Virus record (IMG/VR): IMGVR_UViG_3300025111_000052
Span: 88,035 to 152,034 of that record
Source: a virus
Direction: 5' to 3' (one strand)
DNA: 64,000 nt
Below are positions 34,624 to 42,615 of this stretch, one piece after another (the first letter of the stretch is position 1; each line of letters starts with the position of its first letter). Both the position numbers and the translations under genes were made by a program. The notes under the pieces were generated by a model that was not told the DNA's origin, did no database searches, and saw only the letters and a program-made list of their open reading frames with translations.

Positions 34624-35454
34624 TTACATTATTCCCAAAATCTTATTTCGTGTAAGATTTATTGGGTTATTCCTTTTGTAATGCGTATTTTTGTAGCGAA
34701 GCACAACCGGACTATCATCCTCTTCCACACCATCTGTGATGTATTTGAGTAGGACGTTGTCGATGTCTGTGTAGCGACGAAGGCCGAGTTGATCGAAATC
34801 ACTGTCGGTTACACCCAGACCATCAGTCGGTACCGCTGTTATACACGCGTTAAGTGCTTCTGCTTTATCCACGGCGTCGTTCATGGCATACTTTTTACAG
34901 AGCCAAGCCGCCAGCCCGTACACTTCAGTTTTCCACAGATTCTGTATCATGCCATAGTCGCCAACATCACCATGCATTGTCCAAAAGCCAAGCAGCAGCT
35001 CCGTATAATTATCTGTTGACAAAACAAGACCGTTATTAAGATGGGCCAAATCATACAGTAGTATCATGCGAGTTCTTGCTTTTACATTACCACGGCGAAT
35101 CCTCTCTGCTTTTGTAGTGATATCATGCCTGGCCGGATTTGATATGGATTTATACAGATTATTGTAGACATCATCCAAGGATACTGTCTCAAAGTCATCA
35201 CAAAAGCATTTACCAATGGCGGAAGCGCGTGCTATTTCATCCGGTTTATTTGTTACAATAGGCATACTTCTGCCTATAAGGGTAATACCCGTCTCGTCAC
35301 AAATAACGCGTGCCAAGGCAGCCACTAAGGCACTATCTATACCACCTGAAATACCAATCACCAAAGATTCCAGACGGCTCCTTCGCACGTACTCCATACC
35401 CTCGGCCAAAATGTTGTTATACATTTTATTGTACTCTGCACTAATACTAAGCAT
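34624..35454 (-). CDS. nadE: NAD synthetase, ammonia-dependent
   Basis: The enzyme amidates nicotinic acid adenine dinucleotide to NAD. The ATP-pyrophosphatase loop ISGGIDSALVAAL (near residue 34) is present, as are later family segments (LSTDNYTELLLGFWT, NLWKTEVYGLA). At 276 residues it lacks the N-terminal glutaminase domain, so it should use free ammonia. It overlaps the NadD gene by 8 bases and completes the four-step salvage route encoded here. Confidence 0.93.
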   Translation of the reverse strand: MLSISAEYNKMYNNILAEGMEYVRRSRLESLVIGISGGIDSALVAALARVICDETGITLIGRSMPIVTNKPDEIARASAIGKCFCDDFETVSLDDVYNNLYKSISNPARHDITTKAERIRRGNVKARTRMILLYDLAHLNNGLVLSTDNYTELLLGFWTMHGDVGDYGMIQNLWKTEVYGLAAWLCKKYAMNDAVDKAEALNACITAVPTDGLGVTDSDFDQLGLRRYTDIDNVLLKYITDGVEEDDSPVVLRYKNTHYKRNNPINLTRNKILGIM

Positions 35455-36055
35455 TTATTTTCAAAGCCCCCTTATAAAGGTTATTATCTTTAATATATTG
35501 CATTACAGATTGTGTCACATTGTATGATATACCCTCTCTGGCAATTTCCTTACGTACCTCAGTAGAAGACACGTTGCCTATGCCGGAGGTACATTTAACA
35601 AATTTATGTTTTCCGATAGTATACCAACTGCCCTCTACATACGGGCTACCTGGACGCTCCATAACTACAAATGAGTACTGACTTATCAAACGTTCCCACT
35701 CATGCCAAGTTTCAATCTCTGCGGCTTGATCTGTTCCGATACAAAAGAAAAAATCCGCATCGATATATGAGGCCAAGCGATCTAAAACAACAACTGTTGG
35801 TTCTATCAACTTGTTGGCTATCTCGTAGGAACAAACATTTATACGTTTATCAGAAATGTCATTACATGTTAACTTTAACATGTTTAAACGGTGATTGGCG
35901 TCCTGCATATTTTTATCATTCCAGGAATGATAGCTCGGCAAGAACCATATCTTATCAAAATTTGCTACCCCGAGCATCATCTTTGCTACCAATATATGTC
36001 CTAATGTTACAGGATCAAATGCCCCACCAAATAAGGCTACTTGTTTTCTAGCCAT
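35447..36055 (-). CDS. nadD: nicotinate-nucleotide adenylyltransferase
   Basis: FGGAFDPVTLGHI (near residue 9) is the nucleotidyltransferase GxFDPxxxGH motif, and VSSTEVRKEI near the C-terminus is the second signature (SST/S-xxR). In the pathway it adenylylates nicotinate mononucleotide. The length of 202 residues is normal for bacterial NadD. It overlaps PncB by 19 bases and NadE by 8, so the three are strongly coupled. Confidence 0.92.
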   Translation of the reverse strand: MARKQVALFGGAFDPVTLGHILVAKMMLGVANFDKIWFLPSYHSWNDKNMQDANHRLNMLKLTCNDISDKRINVCSYEIANKLIEPTVVVLDRLASYIDADFFFCIGTDQAAEIETWHEWERLISQYSFVVMERPGSPYVEGSWYTIGKHKFVKCTSGIGNVSSTEVRKEIAREGISYNVTQSVMQYIKDNNLYKGALKINA

Positions 36056-37356
36056 TCTTTGTACTCCTTTTCTTTTCGGCTTACAATGTAGCTTATGTAT
36101 TCCTCATACTCTTTACTCTCGCACATCCCTTTTCCAGGAGAGTCACTCACTTTTGCTACCGGGCCGTGGTTAAACTCAACGAGTTTAATTACAATTTGTA
36201 ATGCTTCGACATCTGTATCATTTGTAAGGTTGGTGCCAATAGCAATGGCTACATTTATTTTGTTGTAAAAAGTGGCGTAAAGATTGAGGGCTTTATCCAC
36301 ATCTAAGCCGTCACTAAAAACAGCAGTCTTACTCTTTGCGTCAATATTCCGCTTATTATAAAGCTGCAACAATTTGTCACACCAAATATAAGGGTTACCG
36401 CTGTCATGGCGAACCCCAGAGTATTGATCAGCAAAGTGCCTAAAATCGGATAGGAAGGCTTCAAAGCCAAATATATCACTTAAAGCAATTAATAATTTAT
36501 CCCCATACTCCTCTCGCCAAGCAGTCAGCAAGTCTATCTGGCTATCATAGGCAGAAGTAATTTGTTGATACATTTGAAACATTTGATGTGCCATAGTACC
36601 GATCATAGGCAAACCATATTTCATGGCCAAATAACAGTTAGAGGTACCTTTTAAAACATCAGGTATTTCCTTGTGAAGTGTGGCCACTACCTTCTCATGC
36701 CAATCAAATGCAGCCCTCCTTCTTGTTCCAAAATCAATGATATTGAAACCGGGTAGATTGGTTTTACGTATCTTCTCTATTTTAGCGAGCAACTTTTTCC
36801 TAGCCACATTTAAACTATTTGCATGTCTCTCACTATTTTTTATTGTAAATAAATACGCTGGTTTAAAGTTGGCTTGATTGTCAATATATTTGTCCAGTGT
36901 GATATCATAAAAACGATAATACAGCTCGCTATTTAAAGCAAGCACCGGTGTTTCATACCAGATTACCTGTTCTATTGGGCCTTCTATCTCAATATATAAA
37001 GCACCACCTACAAGTGTAGCTTTTATATGAGATCTATCCAAAGTAAGTGTTCTAAGAAAATCTAAGAAGTACTCTTTAAATTTTCCTGTCCCCCGTAAAA
37101 ATCGAATTTCCGTTTCATTAAATCGTAATTTACAGAAAGAGTCTATTTGACTATTCATCATTGCTACGAATGAGTGTTTTTGATCATAACTAATGTCAGC
37201 AGGAAAACCGTTACCATTACGGCATTTGTATTTATATTTAGCAATGGTACCTTTAAATCTGCTTAGTATGAATTGGCACATATAAAATGTATACGCGTCA
37301 TTATCCAATAAACTGTTTATTAATGGTCTCATGTGAAAGTCTGCCGTTGATTTCAT
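36037..37356 (-). CDS. pncB: nicotinate phosphoribosyltransferase
   Basis: The N-terminus SLLDNDAYTFYMCQFIL is the nicotinate phosphoribosyltransferase signature, with later family segments around FGTRRRAAFDWHE, RHDSGNPYIW and FSDGLDVDKA. It forms nicotinate mononucleotide from nicotinate and PRPP. The length of 439 residues matches PncB rather than the shorter nicotinamide enzymes. It overlaps the upstream radical SAM gene by 4 bases (ATGA). Confidence 0.92.
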   Translation of the reverse strand: MKSTADFHMRPLINSLLDNDAYTFYMCQFILSRFKGTIAKYKYKCRNGNGFPADISYDQKHSFVAMMNSQIDSFCKLRFNETEIRFLRGTGKFKEYFLDFLRTLTLDRSHIKATLVGGALYIEIEGPIEQVIWYETPVLALNSELYYRFYDITLDKYIDNQANFKPAYLFTIKNSERHANSLNVARKKLLAKIEKIRKTNLPGFNIIDFGTRRRAAFDWHEKVVATLHKEIPDVLKGTSNCYLAMKYGLPMIGTMAHQMFQMYQQITSAYDSQIDLLTAWREEYGDKLLIALSDIFGFEAFLSDFRHFADQYSGVRHDSGNPYIWCDKLLQLYNKRNIDAKSKTAVFSDGLDVDKALNLYATFYNKINVAIAIGTNLTNDTDVEALQIVIKLVEFNHGPVAKVSDSPGKGMCESKEYEEYISYIVSRKEKEYKEWLENK

Positions 37357-38213
37357 ATTATTCTAGCTCCCTTATATCTCCAATCATAGGTTATTTTTCC
37401 ATCAGGAAAATAAATTAATTGCCTCAATTCATCCTCGTTTGGGTTTAAAGTTAAACAAGTATTGAAACACACATTTTGTCCGGAGACATCGTATACTTTA
37501 CCACCATGAGTAAGATTCATTAAGAAGGTATTTTTTATTTTACTTAGTGTTTTAGCAACAATGTCTTCCCAATTAGGGCCGATGGTGTGGGATAATGCCC
37601 AGTTTAAAACTTTTTTATTGGCCGTTGCTTCATAAACTACCATAGGTCTTATGGTTAGTTGTGCAACTTTATTATCCTTAGCAAATTTAATCATACGGGC
37701 GATTTCCATCGGTGAATCTATATAATTTTTCAGCGCGATTACACTTAGTCTAACACTAAATCCGTAATTATGCAACTTGTTTATTAACAATTGTAAGTTG
37801 ATATAATCCCTATTACCAGTGTATATTTCCTTATTTCGGGAGTCATTATAATGTACGATGGATAAGGATATTGTTGTAAGGCCAAGACCGTACCAACTTT
37901 TTAAAAACTTATTATATTTATCATCGGGGAGTATCAAACCGTTGGTTTGTAATTCAAGGATTGGAAAGTACTTGGAGAGGTTTGTGAGGTAGAAAGAGAT
38001 GGTATCTGGGTATAAGGTAGGTTCACCTTTACCAGTTATTAGTGCGGTTACAGCGCCGGCTTTTTCCGCCAAGCGACAGGCTATGTCCAAATTACGATAA
38101 TTGATGTTGTTCATAGCACTTTGTTGCGGAGTCATTCTGGCTATACAAAATGGGCATTTTGCATTGCAGCTATTGGTGCCGGTTACAACAGATAAAGTGC
38201 TTATCTTTTTCAT
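37353..38213 (-). CDS. radical SAM protein
   Basis: The CNAKCPFC motif (C-x3-C-x2-C near residue 17) binds the 4Fe-4S cluster of radical SAM enzymes, and TGKGEPTLYPD is the following SAM-contact motif. The ATG at 38213, preceded by GAGGA, is preferred over an upstream frame that would overlap PncA. It lies inside the NAD salvage operon, 4-base overlapped with PncB. Substrate is unknown; a role in cofactor or nucleoside chemistry is possible. Confidence 0.85.
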   Translation of the reverse strand: MKKISTLSVVTGTNSCNAKCPFCIARMTPQQSAMNNINYRNLDIACRLAEKAGAVTALITGKGEPTLYPDTISFYLTNLSKYFPILELQTNGLILPDDKYNKFLKSWYGLGLTTISLSIVHYNDSRNKEIYTGNRDYINLQLLINKLHNYGFSVRLSVIALKNYIDSPMEIARMIKFAKDNKVAQLTIRPMVVYEATANKKVLNWALSHTIGPNWEDIVAKTLSKIKNTFLMNLTHGGKVYDVSGQNVCFNTCLTLNPNEDELRQLIYFPDGKITYDWRYKGARII

Positions 38214-38229
38214 TATGGTCCTCGTAAGA

Positions 38230-38261
38230 GATGGGCAGGGTAGTCTCCCACCCCGCCCATC
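38230..38261 (-). repeat. GC-rich hairpin between PncA and the radical SAM gene
   Basis: GATGGGC and GCCCATC pair at the base and GGGGT/ACCCT continues the stem, giving about 12 bp. It is followed by the ribosome binding site of the radical SAM gene rather than a U-tract, so it is probably an mRNA stability or processing element. Confidence 0.5.
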
Positions 38262-38274
38262 ATTGGAGAAACAA

Positions 38275-38802
38275 CTACGGAACCACGACTGTTCCGTATA
38301 TAGACTGCATACGCAGGAGAGCGGCGTCTGCAGCAGCCTTGTCAAAATCAGCAACAGCTGACTTATCAATAAAAGTAGCTATGTCCCGGTTGGCTAATCC
38401 CCCTACCGTGTCCATCACACAGATGTGGGTACAAACACCAACAACTTCCGCATGTGTTATATTATTTAATTTTAATACCACATTCAAATTGGTATTATAG
38501 AAACCACTATAACGCGTTTTCTTAATAACATACTCGCGGCCTCTTTCCACCGGGGAAAGATCGTTAATTATTTGAGCACCTACTGTATGTATTACAGCGT
38601 GCTTTGGAAAACGTTGAAATTCCTTATCGTACGATTTATGAGCATCGCACAGAAAAATAACCACATCATTATTTTTTCTTGCCAACTCCAATTTATCCTT
38701 TATCCGCGCTACTATATCCGAAGCTGCTTTGCCACAATATAAAGCGCCGTTTTCCATGATGAAGTCATTAAGCATATCTATAATGATCAGTGCTTTATTC
38801 AC
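38275..38802 (-). CDS. pncA: nicotinamidase
   Basis: The enzyme deamidates nicotinamide to nicotinate. The catalytic triad of the isochorismatase-like family can be placed at Asp9 (IIIDMLNDF), Lys94/95 (IKKTRYSGF) and Cys128 (VGVCTHICVMDT). The length of 175 residues is typical. It is the first gene of the leftward NAD operon and has a long structured leader. Confidence 0.9.
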   Translation of the reverse strand: MNKALIIIDMLNDFIMENGALYCGKAASDIVARIKDKLELARKNNDVVIFLCDAHKSYDKEFQRFPKHAVIHTVGAQIINDLSPVERGREYVIKKTRYSGFYNTNLNVVLKLNNITHAEVVGVCTHICVMDTVGGLANRDIATFIDKSAVADFDKAAADAALLRMQSIYGTVVVP

Positions 38803-38841
38803 GTTATTACCTATTGTCTAAGTTTTTGTGGATAAAAAACA

Positions 38842-38939
38842 GTCACCCTTTCAAGCAAAATGATTCATGGCGGTCTCCGCGTTTCGTGTAAACTACTCCA
38901 CTAAGAACAGGCCAACACAGTTTTACATAGAAAGGGTGA
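38842..38939 (-). ncRNA. structured leader RNA upstream of pncA, with a terminator-like closing stem
   Basis: GTCACCCTTTC and GAAAGGGTGAC close a 98-nucleotide element (38929-38939 with 38842-38852) over 11 perfect base pairs. Inside, TGTAAAACT pairs with AGTTTACA (one bulge) and GCGG/CCGC forms a second hairpin, giving a three-way junction. On the minus strand the closing stem is followed by TGTTTTTT, as in an intrinsic terminator. It lies 40 bases before the pncA start, so it may be a riboswitch-like attenuator or a free small RNA. The remaining 186 bases up to 39125 hold a small GCACC/GGTGC hairpin and nothing else recognisable. Confidence 0.5.
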
Positions 38940-39125
38940 CAACCCACCCATCATCCCACTCGTCCTCAGTAAAACAACTCTCTGCCAGTATTTTATGCTC
39001 GAACAACAACTTAACTTTTAGAGCTATTCATATTCTATATTATAAATCGTCACTCTAATCATTAGCTACGAGCAAAAACACTTTATACAGCAAGTCTTTT
39101 ACCAATGTGCACCAAAGGTGCGCAT

Positions 39126-39905
39126 TTACGCACACAGACCGAGTATCTGTGCTTTACTACATTTAGTCAATGCTGTGAAAGCATCAACATATATGTGTTT
39201 ACTGAAGTCAGTAAAACCAGGGGAGGAATTCACCTCAATAAAGTATAACTTTCCCTCAGTATCCACAATAAAATCCACGGCACCAAAAGCCATGGCTCTT
39301 ATTTCAAGAATTTTCAATGCTACTTGTACTGCTTCTCGGAATAGCTTGTACTTTTCTGGCTGCTGTACATTTAAGAAATGTCCACCATTTTTGAAGTTCC
39401 AAGCTATAATGTCTGACTTTCCAATGCGCTTTTGCACCGTACATTTGGTCCAAGTAAACGCATGTACACGCAATTCATACTTCCTGTTTGATACAAACTT
39501 TTGATAATAGTGCCCTGGGTTTTGATTTTTATTCTGGGCATATTTTATCCCGATACCACCAATAGAATGCTGTCTTTTAATTATCCAGTCTGTTAATTTG
39601 TGTTCTTTTGAAAGACTTAGGCGTGTTTCAGGTACAACAATACCTTCTTTCTCTGCGGCCTTAACTGCTGTGTATTTAGCACAGCCTATGCCCTTGTTTA
39701 GCATAGGTACTTTTGCCGCGACTGGATATTTTTTCAGAAAAGTGCTAAGATGATCCCCACATACACCATAATTTATGATGGCTACAACAGAGTTGTTTTT
39801 GTCTCCGGTATACCGGCCTATACCAGTAGCAGCTGTGATATCTTTTCTCGCTTTTGAACCTGGTTTAGCAATCAATCTAAGCATTCTACTGTTATCTTCG
39901 GCCAT
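39126..39905 (-). CDS. ATP-grasp ligase A, 259 aa
   Basis: The C-terminal catalytic half has FGAVDFIVDTEGKLYFIEVN, then SSPGF, the metal-binding D...ExN motif of RimK/D-Ala-D-Ala-like ATP-grasp enzymes. RQHSIGGIGIKY and YELRVHAF match the ATP-binding strands. The family joins a carboxylate to an amine through an acyl phosphate. The gene overlaps the small acidic protein at 39892 by 14 bases. A related ligase is encoded at 47955, among amidoligases. Confidence 0.82.
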   Translation of the reverse strand: MAEDNSRMLRLIAKPGSKARKDITAATGIGRYTGDKNNSVVAIINYGVCGDHLSTFLKKYPVAAKVPMLNKGIGCAKYTAVKAAEKEGIVVPETRLSLSKEHKLTDWIIKRQHSIGGIGIKYAQNKNQNPGHYYQKFVSNRKYELRVHAFTWTKCTVQKRIGKSDIIAWNFKNGGHFLNVQQPEKYKLFREAVQVALKILEIRAMAFGAVDFIVDTEGKLYFIEVNSSPGFTDFSKHIYVDAFTALTKCSKAQILGLCA

Positions 39906-40206
39906 CGTTAAGATCCTGAATGTAATGATCTACAAAAACCTCGAAAGGTTTTCTTCGATCCATTATACTATCTGAAAATCTCACCTTCTCGAACTCTGTT
40001 GATGCACTTGAAACACCTGCTTCCATGTTAGCGGTCATTTCGACGAGATCTTCTATAAGATCTGCTCTATCAGCAGCAGAGATTTCAAGAACATCATCAA
40101 CTTCTGGGTCATAATCAAACGAGTCTCTTCCGTTTTCACCGCAGGAGAGGTCGTAACCAAATCCCAGACCAAACATAAAGTCGTCAATATCGAACTCTTT
40201 ACTCAT
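39892..40206 (-). CDS. small acidic protein, 104 aa
   Basis: No family is recognised. The ATG at 40206 (MSKEFDIDDFMFGLGFGYD) has GGTGGGG upstream and is preferred over an ATG at 40224. The N-terminal half is very acidic with a DCLEISAADRADLIEDL-like helix region (read as DVLEISAADRADLIEDL), the C-terminus mixed. It is coupled by overlap to ATP-grasp ligase A, and could be its protein substrate or carrier. Its leader carries mutually exclusive hairpins. Confidence 0.5.
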   Translation of the reverse strand: MSKEFDIDDFMFGLGFGYDLSCGENGRDSFDYDPEVDDVLEISAADRADLIEDLVEMTANMEAGVSSASTEFEKVRFSDSIMDRRKPFEVFVDHYIQDLNDGRR

Positions 40207-40236
40207 AAATAAATACCCCACCATTATAAATTAAAA

Positions 40237-40333
40237 AGGCGGGGAATTCTATAACGGATACGGCTGAACCCGCCTCCATAAGGCGAAGGATTGTTTTCAT
40301 TCCCGTTGATTGCGAAAAAACCGTGAATTCCCC
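40237..40333 (-). promoter_or_regulatory. attenuator-like leader with mutually exclusive hairpins
   Basis: Three helices compete on the minus strand. A 9-bp stem joins GGGGAATTC (40333-40325) to GAATTCCCC (40249-40241). A 5-bp hairpin CGCCT/AGGCG lies at 40285-40271. A terminator hairpin, AGGCGGG (40275-40269) with CCCGCCT (40243-40237), is followed at once by TTTTAATTT. The first two would prevent the third. It sits 30 bases before the acidic protein gene, as expected for a riboswitch or attenuator. Confidence 0.5.
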
Positions 40334-40545
40334 TATCTGAGCTACAGCTTACGTAGTAATTTGTTGCTATACCATTCATATGTGAAGTAAGGTGTGCTTT
40401 TCATATTAATGATACATGTCAGATATATTTTGTTACTAACAAAAGATCAAACTTATAAACCAGGCAGCGATTATAGTATACAGAGTATTTTTCAAGACAC
40501 TTTCTCTTGCAAAAGACTAGTGTTAACTATAACCACCACCTGGTT

Positions 40546-40595
40546 AAGTACTTAAAGGGAGGCAATTCATTCAATGAAACCACCTTTAAGTACTT
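40546..40595. repeat. 13-bp perfect inverted repeat downstream of the Ro60 gene
   Basis: AAGTACTTAAAGG (40546-40558) is perfectly complementary to CCTTTAAGTACTT (40583-40595), with an inner TTCAT/ATGAA hairpin. No U-tract follows on either strand, so a structured RNA or a protein-binding palindrome fits better than a terminator. The remaining non-coding sequence from 40334 to 40545 shows no further strong structure. Confidence 0.5.
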
Positions 40596-40640
40596 TTACC
40601 GCTATCCCACCGCACCAACCCACTCGTTTGTTTGCTTTTT

Positions 40641-40703
40641 GTTCTCACTATATGAGAAATAAGAAGCGCGATGCCTCTATTTCGTCATATAGTTTATGAG
40701 AAC
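40641..40703 (-). ncRNA. rod-shaped hairpin RNA directly after the Ro60 gene
   Basis: Starting 20 bases after the Ro60 stop codon, GTTCTCA/TGAGAAC, CTATATGA/TCATATAG, GAAATA/TATTTC and GAGGC/GCTTC stack into one long stem with small bulges (about 26 bp in total). There is no U-tract on either side, so it is not a simple terminator. It could be a stable 3' end, a processing site or a Ro60-bound RNA. Confidence 0.5.
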
Positions 40704-40723
40704 TAATAAAGGAACGAAGACCT

Positions 40724-42109
40724 TTATCCTGTTTCTTTGGTGAAGCCGGCCGCCTCGTACTCGCGTAACCATGCCACCACTGCTTCACTCCAACCATCAA
40801 TGTGTACCCATGGCTGGTAACCAACACCATTTACATTGGAGGCTACATTTATCATGTAGCCAACCCCTTGCGGAGCAGGTACTGGGTCATTCGATTGCTC
40901 GTCGGTCAAAATTACAAGCCTGTCCGGATTTAGCCCTTGTCCTGGGAATACTACCTCCGTCATCATATGTTTATTAGACAACGTCACAGCAGATTTGGAA
41001 TAAATCGCATTTATGGCGGTGCCAAGAAACGTGGCTCTCATAACCTGGCTTTTCATTATGGCGTCCCGTAAGGCGAATCCATGCCTTGGTGGAATACGCA
41101 CCAATTGTCTGCTAAAAGTGTAAATAAGCACTTCTTCACAAACTTCACGCATCAATAATGCCAGACCAATTGCTGCGTCACTTCTTGTCAGTTCTGACTT
41201 TGCAGACAGGGGTTGATCCATACTGCCACTGTGGTCCAACAATAAAACCGTTCGACCAGGAATCTTGGGCTGACTTTCAAGACATTTAAACATACTCTGT
41301 TCCAAAACGTCTTCAAGATGTGGTGCATGTCTGGCGGCGGATATGAAACGGAAAGGCAATACCTTATCCGTAGACATCTTTTGAATTGCTGTCCGCATGA
41401 GGCCTTCGTCAACACCACAGTCAGTCATATGACGGAGACTACCCAACAAGGCAATAGCTCCAAGTTTATTTTCCTGAAGCAGGCGTGTCCATTCCGTTTT
41501 CTGATCTCTACCAGAAGACAAAGCAGTCTCCCGTGTATCCGGTGTGGCCAATGTGCCCTCCATCAACCTGCCCCACATGGCCCCCTGTTCCTCATTCAAC
41601 GGTTTTGGATGTATCAACTGAAATACATCACGTAACTTTATTTCAGTTTTCCTGTTCCATTTGGCCATTTGATACTCGTTGAATTTTGTTACCGCTTTTG
41701 CCAAACCGCGTTTTACCTGGGCAGCGATGGGGGTCTTGCCCTTCTTCCAATACAGGGACAGAAACTCACACAGCTCGTCCGGTCGTTGAATTACTTCGTG
41801 CAGCACGTCTGCCACGTAGTTTTTTGTGGCGGTGTATTTGAGCATGCTGTTTGCCACCCACAAGGGGGCATGGCGCAACTTCATATCATTACGAAGGCCC
41901 ACCGCCAATTGTGCCACAAACTTTGGATCACATTTACCGACCAGCTCCGAGATACGGTCAGCGATAGCTTCACCGCTTTCATAAAACTCTCTTTCCCATA
42001 GAAGGCAGCACATGGTTGATCTGCGTAGGGCCTGCTCCGGTGTTATGTGTTTTGCCTTGGCCCCTTCATGTGTAAATAAGGGCTGAGGTTTTTTGTTTAC
42101 TCTGGCCAT
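40724..42109 (-). CDS. rsr: Ro60/TROVE-domain protein (bacterial Rsr-like)
   Basis: The N-terminal 280 residues are helical TROVE repeats, with recognisable family segments (LRNDMKLRHAPLWVANSML, KLRDVFQLIHPKP, AIALLGSLRHM). The C-terminal von Willebrand A domain has an intact metal site: DHSGS (292-296), Thr364 and Asp403 (LTDEQS). Ro60 is a ring that binds Y RNAs on its outside and ends of misfolded or structured RNAs in its central hole. The length of 461 residues is normal. It follows a small coiled-coil gene and a non-coding block rich in structured RNAs, one with a YrlA-like tRNA-mimic fold. Confidence 0.93.
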   Translation of the reverse strand: MARVNKKPQPLFTHEGAKAKHITPEQALRRSTMCCLLWEREFYESGEAIADRISELVGKCDPKFVAQLAVGLRNDMKLRHAPLWVANSMLKYTATKNYVADVLHEVIQRPDELCEFLSLYWKKGKTPIAAQVKRGLAKAVTKFNEYQMAKWNRKTEIKLRDVFQLIHPKPLNEEQGAMWGRLMEGTLATPDTRETALSSGRDQKTEWTRLLQENKLGAIALLGSLRHMTDCGVDEGLMRTAIQKMSTDKVLPFRFISAARHAPHLEDVLEQSMFKCLESQPKIPGRTVLLLDHSGSMDQPLSAKSELTRSDAAIGLALLMREVCEEVLIYTFSRQLVRIPPRHGFALRDAIMKSQVMRATFLGTAINAIYSKSAVTLSNKHMMTEVVFPGQGLNPDRLVILTDEQSNDPVPAPQGVGYMINVASNVNGVGYQPWVHIDGWSEAVVAWLREYEAAGFTKETG

Positions 42110-42129
42110 CTTAAAAGCCTCCGTTGCTG

Positions 42130-42393
42130 TTAAAGGGAATTACCACTTTCACCCATGAGTTTTTCGATGTTTGTTTTCGTGACCATCGCTTTTTCCATGT
42201 CTTTGGTCGCATGGTGTTTTTCGCCGGCCAGCTGGGCAAGCTCTTTGTCAAGTCTGGAAATGTGGCCTGTTTTTTCTTCAACAAAGGAGGCGAGATCCAT
42301 TTTCATTTGATTGAAGGCATCCAAAATGGAGCCCAATTGCTTACGATCTTTGTTTCTATTGTTCTTGCCGAACAACCCTAAGCCATCTGCCAT
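42130..42393 (-). CDS. coiled-coil protein, 87 aa
   Basis: From about residue 25 the sequence is a continuous heptad-patterned helix (DAFNQMKMDLASFVEEKTGHI ... LDKELAQLAGEKH). It has a GGAG ribosome binding site and sits 20 bases upstream of the Ro60 gene, immediately downstream of the non-coding RNA block, so it is probably an accessory subunit or unrelated operon partner of Ro60. No family is recognised. Confidence 0.6.
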   Translation of the reverse strand: MADGLGLFGKNNRNKDRKQLGSILDAFNQMKMDLASFVEEKTGHISRLDKELAQLAGEKHHATKDMEKAMVTKTNIEKLMGESGNSL

Positions 42394-42428
42394 AGTATAT
42401 CTCCAACACTTATAAGTTAAAAGTAAGA

Positions 42429-42507
42429 ATGTCCGGAAGGAAAAACATAGTCAGTAGTTTGGTTTCATAAGCGTGAAGTAACTGAACTATTACACCATTC
42501 CAGACAT
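42429..42507 (-). ncRNA. candidate Y-like RNA 3 (79 nt)
   Basis: ATGTCTGGAA and TTCCGGACAT form a 10-bp closing stem (one G-U). It is followed on the 5' side by TGGTGTA and on the 3' side by TTTTTCC, and then an inner helix, ATAGT(T)CAGT with ACTGACTAT. The segment TACTTCAC follows the inner helix. The same order of elements is seen in candidates 1 and 2. It ends 36 bases before the coiled-coil gene on the same strand. Confidence 0.6.
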
Positions 42508-42520
42508 AGGGTTAACAAAA

Positions 42521-42602
42521 TAAAGCCATAAAGGAAAACCGTACTCAGCATTTTTTCCATTTTCGAGTGAAGTAACTGAGAACTACACCATTTACAGCTT
42601 TA
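42521..42602 (-). ncRNA. candidate Y-like RNA 2 (82 nt)
   Basis: TAAAGCTGTAAA pairs with TTTATGGCTTTA over 12 bp (two G-U). The asymmetric internal loop again has TGGTGTA on the 5' side and TTTTCC on the 3' side. The inner helix is CTCAG/CTGAG, followed by TTACTTCAC, and the remaining loop is A-rich. It is homologous in layout to candidates 1 and 3. Confidence 0.6.
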
Positions 42603-42615
42603 AGCTTAAAAAGAA

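Noticed and set aside
40641-40703. Intrinsic terminator of the Ro60 gene
   Set aside because: The long stem is not followed by a U-tract on either strand.
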